From contig NSJX01000010.1 in NCBI GenBank assembly GCA_002286715.1, positions 413,244-477,243 on the forward strand: DNA of 64,000 nucleotides. Reading direction: 5' to 3'. Both the position numbers and the translations under genes were made by a program. Under the pieces are notes generated by a model. The model worked only from the letters and a program-made list of their open reading frames with translations, was not told the DNA's origin and searched no databases. Positions 23,501-35,858 of this stretch are shown piece after piece; the stretch's first letter is position 1, and the number at the start of each line of letters is the position of its first letter. Origin of the DNA: Dentipellis sp. KUC8613. Its lineage: Eukaryota > Basidiomycota > Agaricomycetes > Russulales > Hericiaceae.

Positions 23501-26082
23501 GAAGAATGTCAAGCCTGTATATGCGCCGGTATCAGCATACATATAGTACCGTACAGCAAAGGGGGTAGATACCTGTCAGTACACTGGAGAAGGCAAACGC
23601 CACGAGCGTTGTGGCGATGATCTCCTCAGGCCTATCTTCGCCAATCTCGGCTGCTATGCGGTTTGCAAGGATATGGAAGAAGGGCTGAAATGCACCCGTA
23701 TGTACGTCGGCATATACAAGGCACGCGAAGAGTATGAGGTACGCACCACAACCTCGATCATCATACTCCCGTTCGCACCTGCGAATCCGCTCGCCCCAGC
23801 CGAATAAATAAGTTGCGCTACAATAGCACTATTTCGGGTCAGCAACGAGTCGATGAGAGCCTAGGAGATACGCACGAAACGAAGAACATAGATACACCCA
23901 TGGACCCGAGGCCAGCGAAAACCCCGGACGCTGGGAAGATGATCATACCATCTGCGCGCTTAGAGTTAGTCGCACTGCACACTCGAGAGAGAAAGGAGCT
24001 ACTCACATGACACACCATCCAACACATTCAACAGCGCACCGAGCACGACCGCCGGTACCGCACTCACCGCATCCTGCCCAACCTGCTTCACACTCTTCTT
24101 GTCAATATGGACCCTACCTTTGCCAGCCCTCAGCATGCGGGAGTACAAACTGGGTCGACGCTTCGCCGGCTCGCCAGGCGACCCGGGCTGTGCGTGCCCA
24201 TTTGCGCCGGAACCATAGCCCGGATGAGCCGCCTCGAGGTCTCCGAGCAGAGGCGCCTGCTCGTCGACACTCGCGATCGACGGAGATACGACGGTGATGT
24301 GCTCCTCGGCAACTTGCGACGCCTGCACGGACTCCCGCATCGGGCTGGCAGGCACCTCCGCGCGGCGTGGTCGCGGCGTCGCGTCGCCCGCCCGGGTACG
24401 ACCTGGGCTGCTCTCTCTCGAGCCGTGCTCGGCCAGCAGGAGGGTGAGCGCGGAAGCGGAATGCATGATGGGACTGGGGGCGCGTGGTGTGTTGACTGCG
24501 GACGGGACTGCAGTGTTGGAGCCTGTGGATGTCGTGGTCGTAGTGTCGGTGGTCGTGACTGTAGCATTCGTGATGGTAGACGCGGTGAGGTCGACCGCGG
24601 AGGATGCGGCAGACGGCGCAATTGAGGATGACGCACTCGCGCTGGGGTGTGGAAAGATGAACTCATCCGCAGGCGCAGGAGGTTCTGGTTCCGAAAGAGA
24701 TGCAGAGCGCGAATGTGAGAGCGAGAGAGGCGGCGGCGAGGTGAGTGGGATGCCGGAAATCTCCATGGTGAAGTCGCGAATCGAACTGGCATCCTGCGAG
24801 GGCCGGGGAGGTACCGGTCCCTGGCCTACAGCATGCGTCGGGGGCGAGGTGACGGACGAGCCGGAGGAGACGTAGCTGCGTGGCTGGAGGAGGCTATGGA
24901 GAAAGGCGGGTTAGTGATGCTACACTTGCAAAGGACATATAAAAGGCAGAAAGGCAAGAAGATAATGAGTACGTGTGTCAAGACAGCGAAGGGCAGAATG
25001 AGCTCGTGAGTGGGCACGCGCACGCACAATGGCGTAGGTCGAAGCGAGGCATATAGTCATTCCGAGTGCTGCGCGGTGGTCATTGGTGCGTTGCGCGGAG
25101 CACGTACAAAGCACGACACACACAAATCTAGAAAAGGAGAGGCTCGGCCGGTCGCGAAAACAGGAGAACGAAGGGGAGACGAAGACGGTAAAAGAAGATG
25201 GAACAAATGTGATGGAGAAGAAGGCAAGTACGTCTACGAAGACGGCGAAGGGCAAAATGAGCGCGTGAAGAGGCACGCGCACGCACGATGGCGTGAGATG
25301 GAACGAGGCATGTCGCGCCCGAAATTGCTGAACCCCAGGAAAGGATATGAATGACGAAGTACGGAAAACGCACAACGTCTACGAAGGCAAGGAGGGGCGG
25401 ACGAAGCGCGCGCAAGAGCACGCGCACGCCCGATGGCGCAAGCGGATACATTCACCCCAAGCGCTGAGAGGCACGAGGCTGGCAGGCAAGCAAAAAGTGG
25501 CACGCGAGCAGTAACGGGGTGACGGTGTGGTAACCGATTTCGGTGGACTTGGGCGTCATCCACCTAAATCGCTCCATACCTCGGGACTACCCCGCACTGT
25601 TACATTGAAGCCGTCCCCTTATGCCCACTCTCATGGTCGGCGAACCTTCCATAGTGCCTACAAGGCACGCACGCACAGATGCCAGGGGCGAAGGGTAGTA
25701 TAAAGAATGGAATGGAAGAGGGCACTCACCCAGCACGCGAAAGGGGCGATCCATTATGCACGACTGGCGAAACGAGACGCGCGATATCGCGAGGCGACGC
25801 ATATGCGACGTCGCTCGCATTCGAATTCGGGCTCAACAGCATGAGACTGGTGCTTGCGCTCTGATGGCGGACGTGGGTGGGCGGTCGGAAGGTGGTGAAG
25901 ATCTGCGACGGTCGACGGGGACCTTTGAGACTTGAAATGGCAACCTGATCATCGACAAAAGCGTCGTTTGCGAGGTCAGAAGGGCGGGAAACGTGCCCGG
26001 ATGTTCGCGAAGGTGCGGTCTCGTGCGTCGACGGCATCGAGACCGCCGATGCCGGGGCGTCTACGGAAGAAGGCCGTGACAT
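20597..26082 (-). CDS. SulP-family transporter with STAS and cyclic-nucleotide-binding domains (YGR125W/Vsb1-like)
   Basis: A multi-exon gene. Exon 1 is 25730-26082 (begins MSRPSSVDAP), then an 836 nt intron, then exon 2 from 24893 and many short exons down to 20597. The N-terminal 400 residues are Ser/Thr/Pro-rich and cytosolic. A string of hydrophobic segments follows: SVKQVGQDAVSAVPAVVLGA, GMIIFPASGVFAGLGSMG, IAVAQLIYSAG-like AIVAQLIYSAGASG, ILVGCIGGVGVFLVITG, FIVIPIIFYIVVAAARLD and LVAHGYSNLVSGFLGTVPNY. These match the SulP fold. A STAS domain follows (FIQFLVVDFSLVAGVDLSA). The C-terminus is a cyclic-nucleotide-binding beta-roll (GLVLWKQGDAPDGLYIVESG, GTIAGELSALSGLPRNATV). Yeast YGR125W is a vacuolar protein of this family tied to basic amino acid storage. 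Substrate and ligand here are inferred. Confidence 0.82.
24894..25729 (-). repeat. Repeat-built 836 nt first intron of the SulP-STAS-CNB gene
   Basis: All other introns in the window are about 50-70 nt. This one holds at least three degenerate copies of a roughly 90 bp motif, at about 24955-25055, 25205-25310 and 25370-25455. Each has the core GGCGAAGGGCA(G/A)AATGAGC or a relic of it, followed by GCACGCGCACGC(A/C)C(A/G)ATGGCG. Splice signals are GTGAGT at the exon 1 end and TCTCCATAG before exon 2, with exon frames agreeing across it. Confidence 0.65.
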
Positions 26083-27828
26083 GGAGCCTGAGGCTCAGAG
26101 AGAGATGGTGGGAGGAAGAAAGAGCGACGAGAGGGGGTTGTTGGCCATTGGAGACGATAACGAGCTCGTTATCTAGGTCGTTGTGGACAGGCACCGAGCG
26201 CGCCCCGCCTAATCTCGCGCTTGCAAATTTCAAATTCCTCCGCCCCGCCAGTGCCCCGCCACTACCAAATTGAGCCCCGCCCGCCCTTCGCCCGCCACCG
26301 TGCTCGACACCGAACGTCAGTCGGTCACCGACGCGTCCTTCAGCCCAACCTGTTACTTTTGGCGACTTTTTGTATCCAATTTCTACGCTCATTCTGCCGT
26401 CGATGACTTGCAGCCTCGTCTCGGGGCTGTATAAGCCCCGGACATTGATCTGGAGTGCTGGTCTTGCAAACGAACACCGTCGTCAAGGGCCCTAGGTGCG
26501 CTCAACTTTGCATCATCTTCGATGTCGATTCAGCGCATACATCTCTTTAGCGGAGCATTTACTCATCCCTGACACTCCTTGATGTTGATTACCGCCCGAG
26601 GTCTCACCGACATTGGGGTAGCTTCAACGAGTCCTGCGGTATCTACGTAGGGTAGTCGTTCAGCGGATGCCAAGTTCGAGCATCGGCCGATTGCTCGCTG
26701 ATTTTTGCTTCCTCTTGGACTCGCCCAGATGAAGAAAAGTATTTCCAACCTTTCGCAAAGTGTGTACCGAGCACGGAGGATTGGATCAGTTGCTGCGGGC
26801 TGAACGACTCACCTCTCGTCTTCGCTCGACTGCCGCTCTCCTCCTGCATATATTCTCAGTTCCAGCTGTAACATGCCATTCATCTCGCACTTCGCTTTAT
26901 CATATCTCGCCGGTGGCAAGCGCCATATCAAGGATGATCCAGGATATCCCGAAATCACTATTCTTGATAACGACCTGATCGGCTACTTGATACTACGCTA
27001 CTTAAGGTTGACTTCAACGAGCGTGCAATTGTTATGTGGTATGTATGGACTATTTTATTGCATTACACGCGCATATACTAACTCCACCCGCATCGTTCAG
27101 CGACCCGCATCTAATTCTGGCTGAGAGCTCTTGAGTTGGGATACATTTTTACGTATTGAATGGGCTGGCTAATCCCGAATCTCGACATCCGGTATATAAG
27201 GCATCCACCCATTCCTTCATAGCTGGTATTCCGCGTATATGCGCGGGATTTTGAGCCCAGGACTCAGTTACGCATATGATGAATGTGTACCTTTTCTAGC
27301 TTTCTCATCCCACCTTGACCTTCCAATGCCGATATTCTCTGGAGGTCGATCACTGACAAATCCGCACACTGAAGGCCGCGGCAACGTACACTAAAATGTA
27401 ACAACGGTGGACACTCAAGGTAGGGTACCACTAGGCTTTATCGCAACCTCAAGGTGCGCGTATACCTATCTTCTCCGCAAGTCGACAACTCGGAGACTCC
27501 GGACAACGTCACCCCCCGAGTCGGCTGGCACATCCTGATCTCAGAGCAAAGAAGTACGGAATGCCTGTTCCAGCATGAAGAGTTTTTTTCCGGAACGGCC
27601 GGGCTATGCTTACATCTTGACACGCTTTCCCCATCTGCATGACCGACCACACCTATAAATGCAACAACCATGACCAGACGCACGCTCGAAGACCTCGCTT
27701 ATCGAGACCTTCCCCCACGCGCTCCTTTCTACTTCTCTTTTGCTCGCAGCCTGGTGCTGTTGACGCCTTTGTTCACTTTCTCGACAACCTGGTGTTGTTC
27801 ACGACTTTAATTTATATATTTTCTGATC
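26083..27828. other. Intergenic 1.7 kb, divergent promoters of the transporter and chitinase genes
   Basis: At 26195-26300 the sequence is rich in CCCCGCC motifs, a GC-box-like promoter block upstream of the transporter. I see no long gene. Palindromic ATATGCGCATAT-like patches occur near 27235. One weak small-gene candidate is listed separately. Confidence 0.5.
26873..27114 (+). CDS. Weak candidate small protein, two exons, about 59 residues
   Basis: An ATG at 26873 opens a frame (MPFISHFALSYLAGG...) that runs into a clean GTATGT donor at 27039, a TACTAAC branch site and a TTCAG acceptor ending at 27100, then stops after four codons. The branch-site and splice signals are textbook, which is the only reason for listing it. 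No motif is recognised. It may be chance, or one exon of a larger gene I could not assemble. Confidence 0.25.
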
Positions 27829-29402
27829 ATGCATATGTTCGCATACGTCCTTGCTGCCGCTGGCCTCCTTCAAGGAGCAACTGCTGCGTTTAATATGGAT
27901 TCGGCTACGAATGTGCGTGCTTGCATCTCAACATCTCGTCATAATATTGCTAACCTCGCGTCTTCCTCACAGGTCGCGGTGTATGTCACCCTTTTCTCGC
28001 TTAGTTGTTGGTGTCTCACATCTATGGACATAGATACTGGGGCCAGAATTCCAATGGCACGCAAAAGGACCTGGGTTCATACTGCAACGACACATCCATC
28101 GACACGATCATGCTCAGCTTCCTCAATATTTTTAAAGGCCAGGGCGGACAGCCGCAGTACGATTTCTCCAACGTATGCAGCGCACTTTTCGCATTCGCCA
28201 TCTGCTACCTTCCTCATCCATCCACACCTCAGGCGTGCTCTCAAGGAAACGGCGTCTTCCCCGGCACAAATCTCCCCCAGTGCCAATTCCTCGCATCACA
28301 GATCAAGACATGCCAGGACGCCAACAAGATCGTCACCCTCAGCCTCGGCGGCGGAGGCACGAACTCGGTTGGCTTCGACAATGACGATGATGCGCAAAGC
28401 TTCGCGGGCACTATTTGGAACGAATTTCTTGGTGGGAACTCGTCGACGAGGCCGCTGGGCAATGTTTCGTTGGACGGGTGCGTGTCTCCCGCGGTCCATG
28501 GCGTTAGATAAATTTAACTATGATCGTATACAGTGTGGACCTAGACATCGAGTCCGGCTCGGATCAGCACTACGACACATTCGTCAACCAACTCCGTACC
28601 CTCGCCAATGGCGCCCCAAAGCCGTACATTCTCATCCTCGGGGTGTCTATTCTTGCTAACGTGATCACCTCGATCCAGGCTGTATGTCACGGGCGCGCCG
28701 CAATGCGTGCAGCCGGACAGCCATCTCAATGCGGCGATGTTGAACTCGTCACTTGACGCCATCTATGTTCAGTTCTGTGCGTTGCGATCGTTGGGCGCAT
28801 ATATGCGGTTTTCTGACTGGGAGTTGCATGTGCAGATAATAACGAGCCGTGCTACCTGCCCAACACCGCTGTGCGTGCCATACCTTCTCTCCATACCCTC
28901 CGTATAATGACTGACATTGCACCACCAGGGCTTCAACTTCGCCGCCTGGTAACGCAGTTCAAATTCTTCATACAGCATCCCACTCACCGAGTCGGGCGCT
29001 GTGTCTCAGGGACGACTTCGCCCGCAACAAGGCCAAGAACCCGAAAATGAAAGTCTACATCGGCGCTCCCGCCAGCGACGAGGCCGCGCAGAGCGGGTTC
29101 GTCAACATCGACACGTTCAAGCAGATCATCACCAGCGTGCAGAAGAACTTCACGTCGTTCGGCGGCGTGATGCTCTACGATGCCAGCCAGGCTCAAGGTG
29201 TGCACTCTCTTTGTACACAAGGCAGTGAGGACTGAATAGGTGTGGGTGTCTTGCAGCGAATGACAATTATGAGGTTGCGGTGAAGAGCACGTTGCTTGCG
29301 AATGCGGGGACGAATGCGCCCTCGAAGAGGGATAAGGTAGGTAAGATGGCTGCTGATGCTGGTAGGCCGAGGGTGAGGTCGCGCTTGTTTAGGCTTGAGT
29401 AG
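27829..29402 (+). CDS. Secreted GH18 endochitinase
   Basis: Ten exons (27829-27912, 27973-27980, 28034-28172, 28233-28477, 28534-28623, 28679-28776, 28836-28870, 28929-28948, 29010-29197, 29257-29402) give 350 residues. An N-terminal signal peptide (MHMFAYVLAAAGLLQGATAA) is followed by the first barrel strand VAVYWGQNSNG, characteristic of class III-type fungal chitinases. The substrate strand KIVTLSLGGGG is next. The catalytic motif DxxDxDxE (LDGVDLDIE) spans the exon 4/5 junction, with the catalytic Glu intact. YVTGAPQC and GGVMLYDASQA complete the barrel. It should hydrolyse beta-1,4-GlcNAc links in chitin outside the cell or in the wall. There is an 8 nt micro-exon (27973-27980). There is no chitin-binding module; the C-terminal tail is basic. 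Confidence 0.9.
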
Positions 29403-29820
29403 AGTATGGAGGAGAGAAGGACGCGTCTGGGCTTGAGGTTTTCTAGCGTATAATCACTTTTGTGTATACGAGCGCTGGCATTGTTTCAACTTTTTGAGGG
29501 TTCGCGACAGTGGTTTATATATTATACGCACTGGTGAAGGATTCTCAGCCCCACGTCTAAGCGACTTTTACACCACACGGGAGGATTGTGCGTATGCGTG
29601 TGTGTGTTCGTAACGGTCCCGAACAGGGATTGGGCGCTGGATTTACACAAGGCAGAAAAGCTCCCGTGATCTCTCCCATCACTAGCACATAAGAATTGAA
29701 CTGCCGGCTGTAGATTCGGGTCATGACTATATAGTAGACGTTGGAATAAATAGACGGACAAAGCGACAGGACTGAGTGGTGCGCCGCGAATGCTACGCGT
29801 CCCCCATGACTCATGCCCTA

Positions 29821-31932
29821 TTAACGCGGTCTTGAGGAAGAATACGAATATCCCCTGGCATCGGTCCTTCCGCGCTCGACATCCACGGAGGCGAGGATCG
29901 GCACTGCAAGCCAGATCATCACAACGAGGAAGAAGAATGCGTAGCGAATGTTCCCTGTGGTGTCTGCGATGAGACCAACAACTAGCGGTCCAACGAACGA
30001 GCTGGACTGCAAGTTCGGAGGGCGACAGCGATAGAGGATCCATCAGTCAATGTCGTTGGAATGCTCCATCTCGAGAATAGACAGACCTTGTCCGTGATAG
30101 AAAATAGGCCATACCTTCGACACAGATGAGTAATTGGGCGATCTTGAGGTAATGCATGACATACCAGCGCGCCTCCTCCCCGGGAGGAATGAGCTCGGCG
30201 TAGAGCGCGCGTGCGTAGCTTTGAAAAGCTCCATAAACGCTGCCTTGAAGACGGAACGGCGTCAGCGGCATTCGCCAGTCGGATGCTGTGCTTACCAAAG
30301 TATACCGCCAGACCAAACATCTCTCCTTGCGTGGTTAGACCGCCGAAGCTGGCCTTGTTGCGAAGGACAGGCAGAAAACCCAAGCATCCATATGCTGGGA
30401 TTAAGGAAGCCATGACTACGAGGATTACGATGACTTTCAGATTGCTCCACGCGAATCGGCGCTGAAGCATGGGCCAGACAAGAGAACCAAGGATACCAGA
30501 GGATGGAGTTATCACTCCGATCAGTATAAGTGCAGAGGGTGACATGTGTAAAGTGGTCTTTCCAAATAGAATGGCCGTAGAGGTGATTGTCGTAAAGCCT
30601 GGAAGGAAGGAATGAGTACGAGATACCGGCATAGGGATGCGAAGGCTTGACTCTTCTATATGCTTTACTCACCATCGGAGAGGAGGAACCATGCAGCGAG
30701 GTATACGAAGGTATTCCTAAGCCTCAAGATCTCGCGCCACCTCAGCATGCCGCCGAGCCTCTTCCATGCCGCCACAATTTCGCGCCCCATACTCCAATCT
30801 CGATCATCTTCAGCCTGAGGCTCGCGATCCTCGTCAACCCATACTGGGTCGACGTCTTTGTCTTCTCCAGCGTTGGGCAACCAGAATGCAGCCGGGACGG
30901 AGAACAGGGCCCACCAAATACCGCTGATACCAATGGCGAGGCGTAGGGCAAAGGTAGAGCCATGAAGCATAGTAACAGGGACAAGGGTGAGCGCAAGAAG
31001 CGCAATGCCAGACGAGTAACCGAGCGCAATGCCCAGAGACGAGATCCGAGAAGTCGCGGCCGAGAGTTGCGAATTGTACTGCCGCTTGAGCGATGCTGCC
31101 TCTTCCGAGTCGGAAAAAGCAAGTAACGGGCGATCGTCCTCGTCCGATAGGCGCGCTGCGTCGTTATGGTCGACAGCATTCTCCGAGGACAGTTGTTCGA
31201 GCTGCGCGAGCGTGCCCACAACCTCCTCTGAATCTCTTGCTAACGTAGGGAGGTACGCATTCATGGCGACGACAGACGCACCGAACCCGACATTAGCGAA
31301 GATAGCAAGCAGGCCTGAAAGAGGCCAGATGGCAGAGGAGGAAGGCAGCAAAAGGAATAGCGTAGCGGCAGATGCCCCCATGAAGGCGAACGAGAATAGA
31401 AGGCGTTTGCGATGTGGAGCTATATAATAATGACCATGAGCTGGGTGCGACTCGCGTCCAAAATGAAACGGTCGAACGATGGTCTGCAATACCGCCCATG
31501 GAGATGACGGTCAGCGCCTGAAGCGCCACGGATAAAGAGTATACATAGAGGCTTTACAGACGTTTCCTGTCAATCACATTTTGGAAACGAAGAATCTATT
31601 TCTCACCTGAAGCTGGCACTGTCTATCCATACCCAACCGAGTTTCACCACGCACCGCGCATCCGTGTCCGGCCCCTGTGTCTCTTGGGATACTGACGAGC
31701 ATGGCACAGTCTTGTCTGGCAACAAGAACCCATTATCACGGGCGAATTGTTCCAGGCATATGGGGAGGAATAGCGTCAAAGAAACGATGACGAATACCTC
31801 GCTAAGTGAGTAAGGTCAGTAAACACAGAGTCAGGGGAAGTGAAACGCGTACCTTGCGAATGCGTAGCTAAGCCAACCCCATAGCTCTCGTTTGTAACGC
31901 TTAGAATCGAACAAGGTCGGGGCATCCGACAT
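29821..31932 (-). CDS. Atg22-like vacuolar amino acid effluxer (MFS)
   Basis: Starts at 31932 with MSDAPTLFDSKRYKRELWGW followed by LSYAFA, the usual Atg22 N-terminus, and runs through several exons to the stop at 29821. The conserved long loop and helices are visible: SVVAMNAYLPTLARDSEEVV, an acidic cytosolic loop (LSDEDDRPLLAF), then TSRISSLGIALGYSSGIALL, the family signature. Later helices include FVYLAAWFLLSDG, TTLHMSPSALILIGVITPSSG and a C-terminal FVGPLVVGLIADTTGNIRY. The yeast homologue exports amino acids from the vacuole after autophagic breakdown. The cytosolic acidic loop could be a regulatory or sorting element. Internal exon borders were only partly worked out. Confidence 0.85.
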
Positions 31933-32208
31933 AGCTATGTCCGCGAGTGTTGAACGGCTTCAGCGAGCATGAAGATCGTCGTCTTGAAGAGAGTGACCGG
32001 GTGGCTGCCAAACTGACGCCCTCCACGCGTCTGTGACCACAGTTACTCTTCAAGGTCGCTCGCAGCTGCTCCCACCTGGCGACCTACATAGACTATCCAA
32101 CATCTGAACCTCAGCTGCAATCAGCGTCATCGATCGAGAAGTTGCACACCAATTGGCCTCCACCATAAATGCGAGCTTAGACTCTTGTATGTGGTCAATA
32201 ACGATATA

Positions 32209-34056
32209 ATGGACAATACAAGGTGCGAGGCTAATTGCGAAGGCGTTTTTTTTTTGTTTTTGGCTCATAATCTTATCCTTAGAGATCGAGAAGCCATATC
32301 AGAGGATGTTTTTTCTGCAGAAGGAGTCGCATCTGTCAAAAGTGGGGACGACATCGAGCGCACTTCTCAGATCCTGGATGAAGAAGTCAACAAGCTACGC
32401 GATCAGATGCCCTCTCTTCGCATTCAAAATCATCTTCTTTGTCCTGTCGATCGAGTCCCACCCGAACTCCTAGCGCGTATTTTCGTCGAACTGGTCTCGG
32501 TTCAACCTCTCGCATACCGTGACTGCAGTCCTGGATTGAAGCTAGGATGGATCGTCGTCACCCATGTCAGCCGACGCTGGCGGGAAATCGCACTGCAGCA
32601 TACAGTCCTTTGGGCCAACGTAACACTTGCCTTAGGATCAGAGTGGATGGATGAGATGCTTGTGCGGTCTAAGTCAGTAGATTTGAATGTGCAGATCGAA
32701 GCTGGACTTGCGTGCAAAGTCTCATCCCTCCAGCCGCATATTGCGCGCACGGTCCACCTCCGCCTGCAAACCGAGTTCGCGACGGGGCTCCAGTACCGGG
32801 ACAGCCCGATATCGCAGCCGGCTGCGATGTTGGAAACGTGCCATCTATCCGTCACAAATTGCGACCACTTCGACTTGCCTGTGAATTTGTTTGCCAGTAA
32901 CGCCCCGAGGCTGCGAGTTCTATCATTGAAGACTTGTGCGATATCGTGGACCCGCCTAGGCTTCTCTTCCCTTGTTGACCTTAGCGTCGTTTACCCGTTG
33001 GAATGCGAATGGCTTTCACAACGAAACCGCACGGCAGCATATCGCTCGAAGCTACTTCAAACTCTTTCTCGATTGCCAAGCTTGGAGCACCTTACTCTTA
33101 TCCGTTCCTTGCCCTCCCAAAGCGGCACCATTCTTCCAACGTCGGGTAGCCGTCCAGACGCCGCCGTGCCTCTCCTTTCTCTGAAGTCTCTCAGTGTCGA
33201 TGGCGACGTCACTGACATTGGCGCGTTCTTGTTCATTCTTCAGTTGCCACCAACCTGCAAGCTCAAAGTCAGATGTGGATCGAACAGTAGCTCTGAAATG
33301 CGCCAGTTTTCTCCGTTATTACCCGATTTGCTCCGCTTCTTGGACAAACCATTCCTTCGACTCGACATCCGCGCTCCCGTCCAAAGCATCGGCAATTATC
33401 AGCTGGTGTTGTGGACATCCACAAATTCATGGGCAGATGGCCCGCTTTTGCCGGCCGAAAGCGAGTACTCCTGGTATGCGGGGGCACAGGTGCCTGATTT
33501 GCAGATCATGTTCCACTCAACTGTCGACTTTGAGGACAACAATGACAACCTTGGAGACGACCTGGGCGAAGAGAGCCCCAATTTCCGCACTGCCAGTAAT
33601 GCGCGTCAGCTCTGCGCTGACCTTCCCCTCGAGAGTCTGCAGGTTCTCGATGTTTTTGATGAACTCCTTGTCTGGAAACCGGAAATTTGGCTTAGCTTGT
33701 TCGGGGGTTTGAAGAACCTCCGGCATATTCGAGTCAATCAAGGGCCTGGCTTGAGCCTCGCTAGGAGTTTTTCAAAAACCTTGGGCGAATCCGAATCGAG
33801 CATTCATTGGGGACCAGAGTCCCTGTCTTTTCCTCACCTTGCGACAGTGACAATAATGGCTGGCCTCGATATGTGGTATTCCACAACGCCCAACTATTTG
33901 GACGTACTGGCGAAGGCGCTGAGACACCGCAAGGATTCAGCAGCGCCACTGGAGGGACTGTATCTGCAGGGGTATGCAAAATCTACGCAGCAGTTAATAA
34001 GTAAGTACGGAATAGATAAAATATTGCCGGTCTTCATTGGAGAAGACAGCCCATAA
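32209..34056 (+). CDS. F-box domain protein (F-box paralogue 3)
   Basis: A 14 nt first exon (32209-32222, MDNTR) and a 60 nt intron precede one large exon (32283-34056); 595 residues. This repeats the tiny-exon plus giant-exon architecture of the genes at 9675-11577 and 12010-13791. The F-box is PVDRVPPELLARIFVELVSV, followed by VVTHVSRRWREIALQHTVLW. Note Ser in place of the Cys found in the other two (VSRRW against VCHRW). The C-terminal part has leucine-rich strands (LRVLSLKTC, LEHLTLIRSLP, LKSLSVDGD). A role as Skp1-binding substrate receptor of an SCF ligase is inferred. It is strongly diverged from the tandem pair 20 kb away. Confidence 0.82.
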   Translation: MDNTRCEANCEGVFFLFLAHNLILRDREAISEDVFSAEGVASVKSGDDIERTSQILDEEVNKLRDQMPSLRIQNHLLCPVDRVPPELLARIFVELVSVQPLAYRDCSPGLKLGWIVVTHVSRRWREIALQHTVLWANVTLALGSEWMDEMLVRSKSVDLNVQIEAGLACKVSSLQPHIARTVHLRLQTEFATGLQYRDSPISQPAAMLETCHLSVTNCDHFDLPVNLFASNAPRLRVLSLKTCAISWTRLGFSSLVDLSVVYPLECEWLSQRNRTAAYRSKLLQTLSRLPSLEHLTLIRSLPSQSGTILPTSGSRPDAAVPLLSLKSLSVDGDVTDIGAFLFILQLPPTCKLKVRCGSNSSSEMRQFSPLLPDLLRFLDKPFLRLDIRAPVQSIGNYQLVLWTSTNSWADGPLLPAESEYSWYAGAQVPDLQIMFHSTVDFEDNNDNLGDDLGEESPNFRTASNARQLCADLPLESLQVLDVFDELLVWKPEIWLSLFGGLKNLRHIRVNQGPGLSLARSFSKTLGESESSIHWGPESLSFPHLATVTIMAGLDMWYSTTPNYLDVLAKALRHRKDSAAPLEGLYLQGYAKSTQQLISKYGIDKILPVFIGEDSP

Positions 34057-34076
34057 GCGGTGAGTCAAAAAAAAAA

Positions 34077-34093
34077 TATATATATATATATAT
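34077..34093. repeat. Short (TA)n microsatellite
   Basis: About eight TA units follow a run of A, immediately past the stop codon of F-box paralogue 3, in its likely 3' untranslated region. Confidence 0.8.
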
Positions 34094-34472
34094 GTTTTGG
34101 ATCGCGGGCAACTCGATTGCAATGTTTGGTCGGAATGGACGGGGGCCTGGGGACGATGATCAGTCGATTCTGTCGCGAGAGGCCTTCCGACATTTTATGT
34201 AGGTTACGAGTAGAGCATGCGCACCTATGTACGTACCACAGACCTAGTCGATGAACATGACTGCAGAGTCGATTCCTGGCGACACTGGGGAAAGGTCCGG
34301 GGGACTTCGGCTGTTTCCGAGTATGTCCAGGGACGGCCTCTTGACGCGGTCCAACTCAACCTGATCCTTCACAATAAGTCGAATAACGCCCTCTCGACTT
34401 TGCAATCGCTTTTCTTCTCTTATTCTTCCCTGCGCATAATCCTCGAGGTACTCTCTGTATTACTCTCTCAAA

Positions 34473-35589
<1,117 letters not shown>

Positions 35590-35858
35590 TCGACGAGACC
35601 TCGATGGACTGGTCTGTTCGAACTTCTCAACGACTGTCGCATTCCGCTTAGCTTTTCAGAAAAATCCCTCTCAGAAGGTACCCTTTTATACTACCTGTTG
35701 TCGATAATTTGAAGCCTGTATTTTTAGTGTGTTACACGGAGGCTTGTCTGAAGTCTTGGTTCCGATCACTGTGTCGTGAGGATGAGGTCGGCCTCAGAGC
35801 TAGTGGACGGGTTTGGCATTTTCCTTGCCTAGTTCGGAACCTCTTGAGTTTTCAGCAG

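Noticed and set aside
28621..28678. Possible frameshift in the chitinase near KPY
   Set aside because: An intron using the GTACAT donor at 28624 keeps the frame and restores LYVTGAPQC.
34077..34093. (TA)n run considered as an origin or promoter element
   Set aside because: Short and located just after a stop codon; a simple microsatellite is enough.
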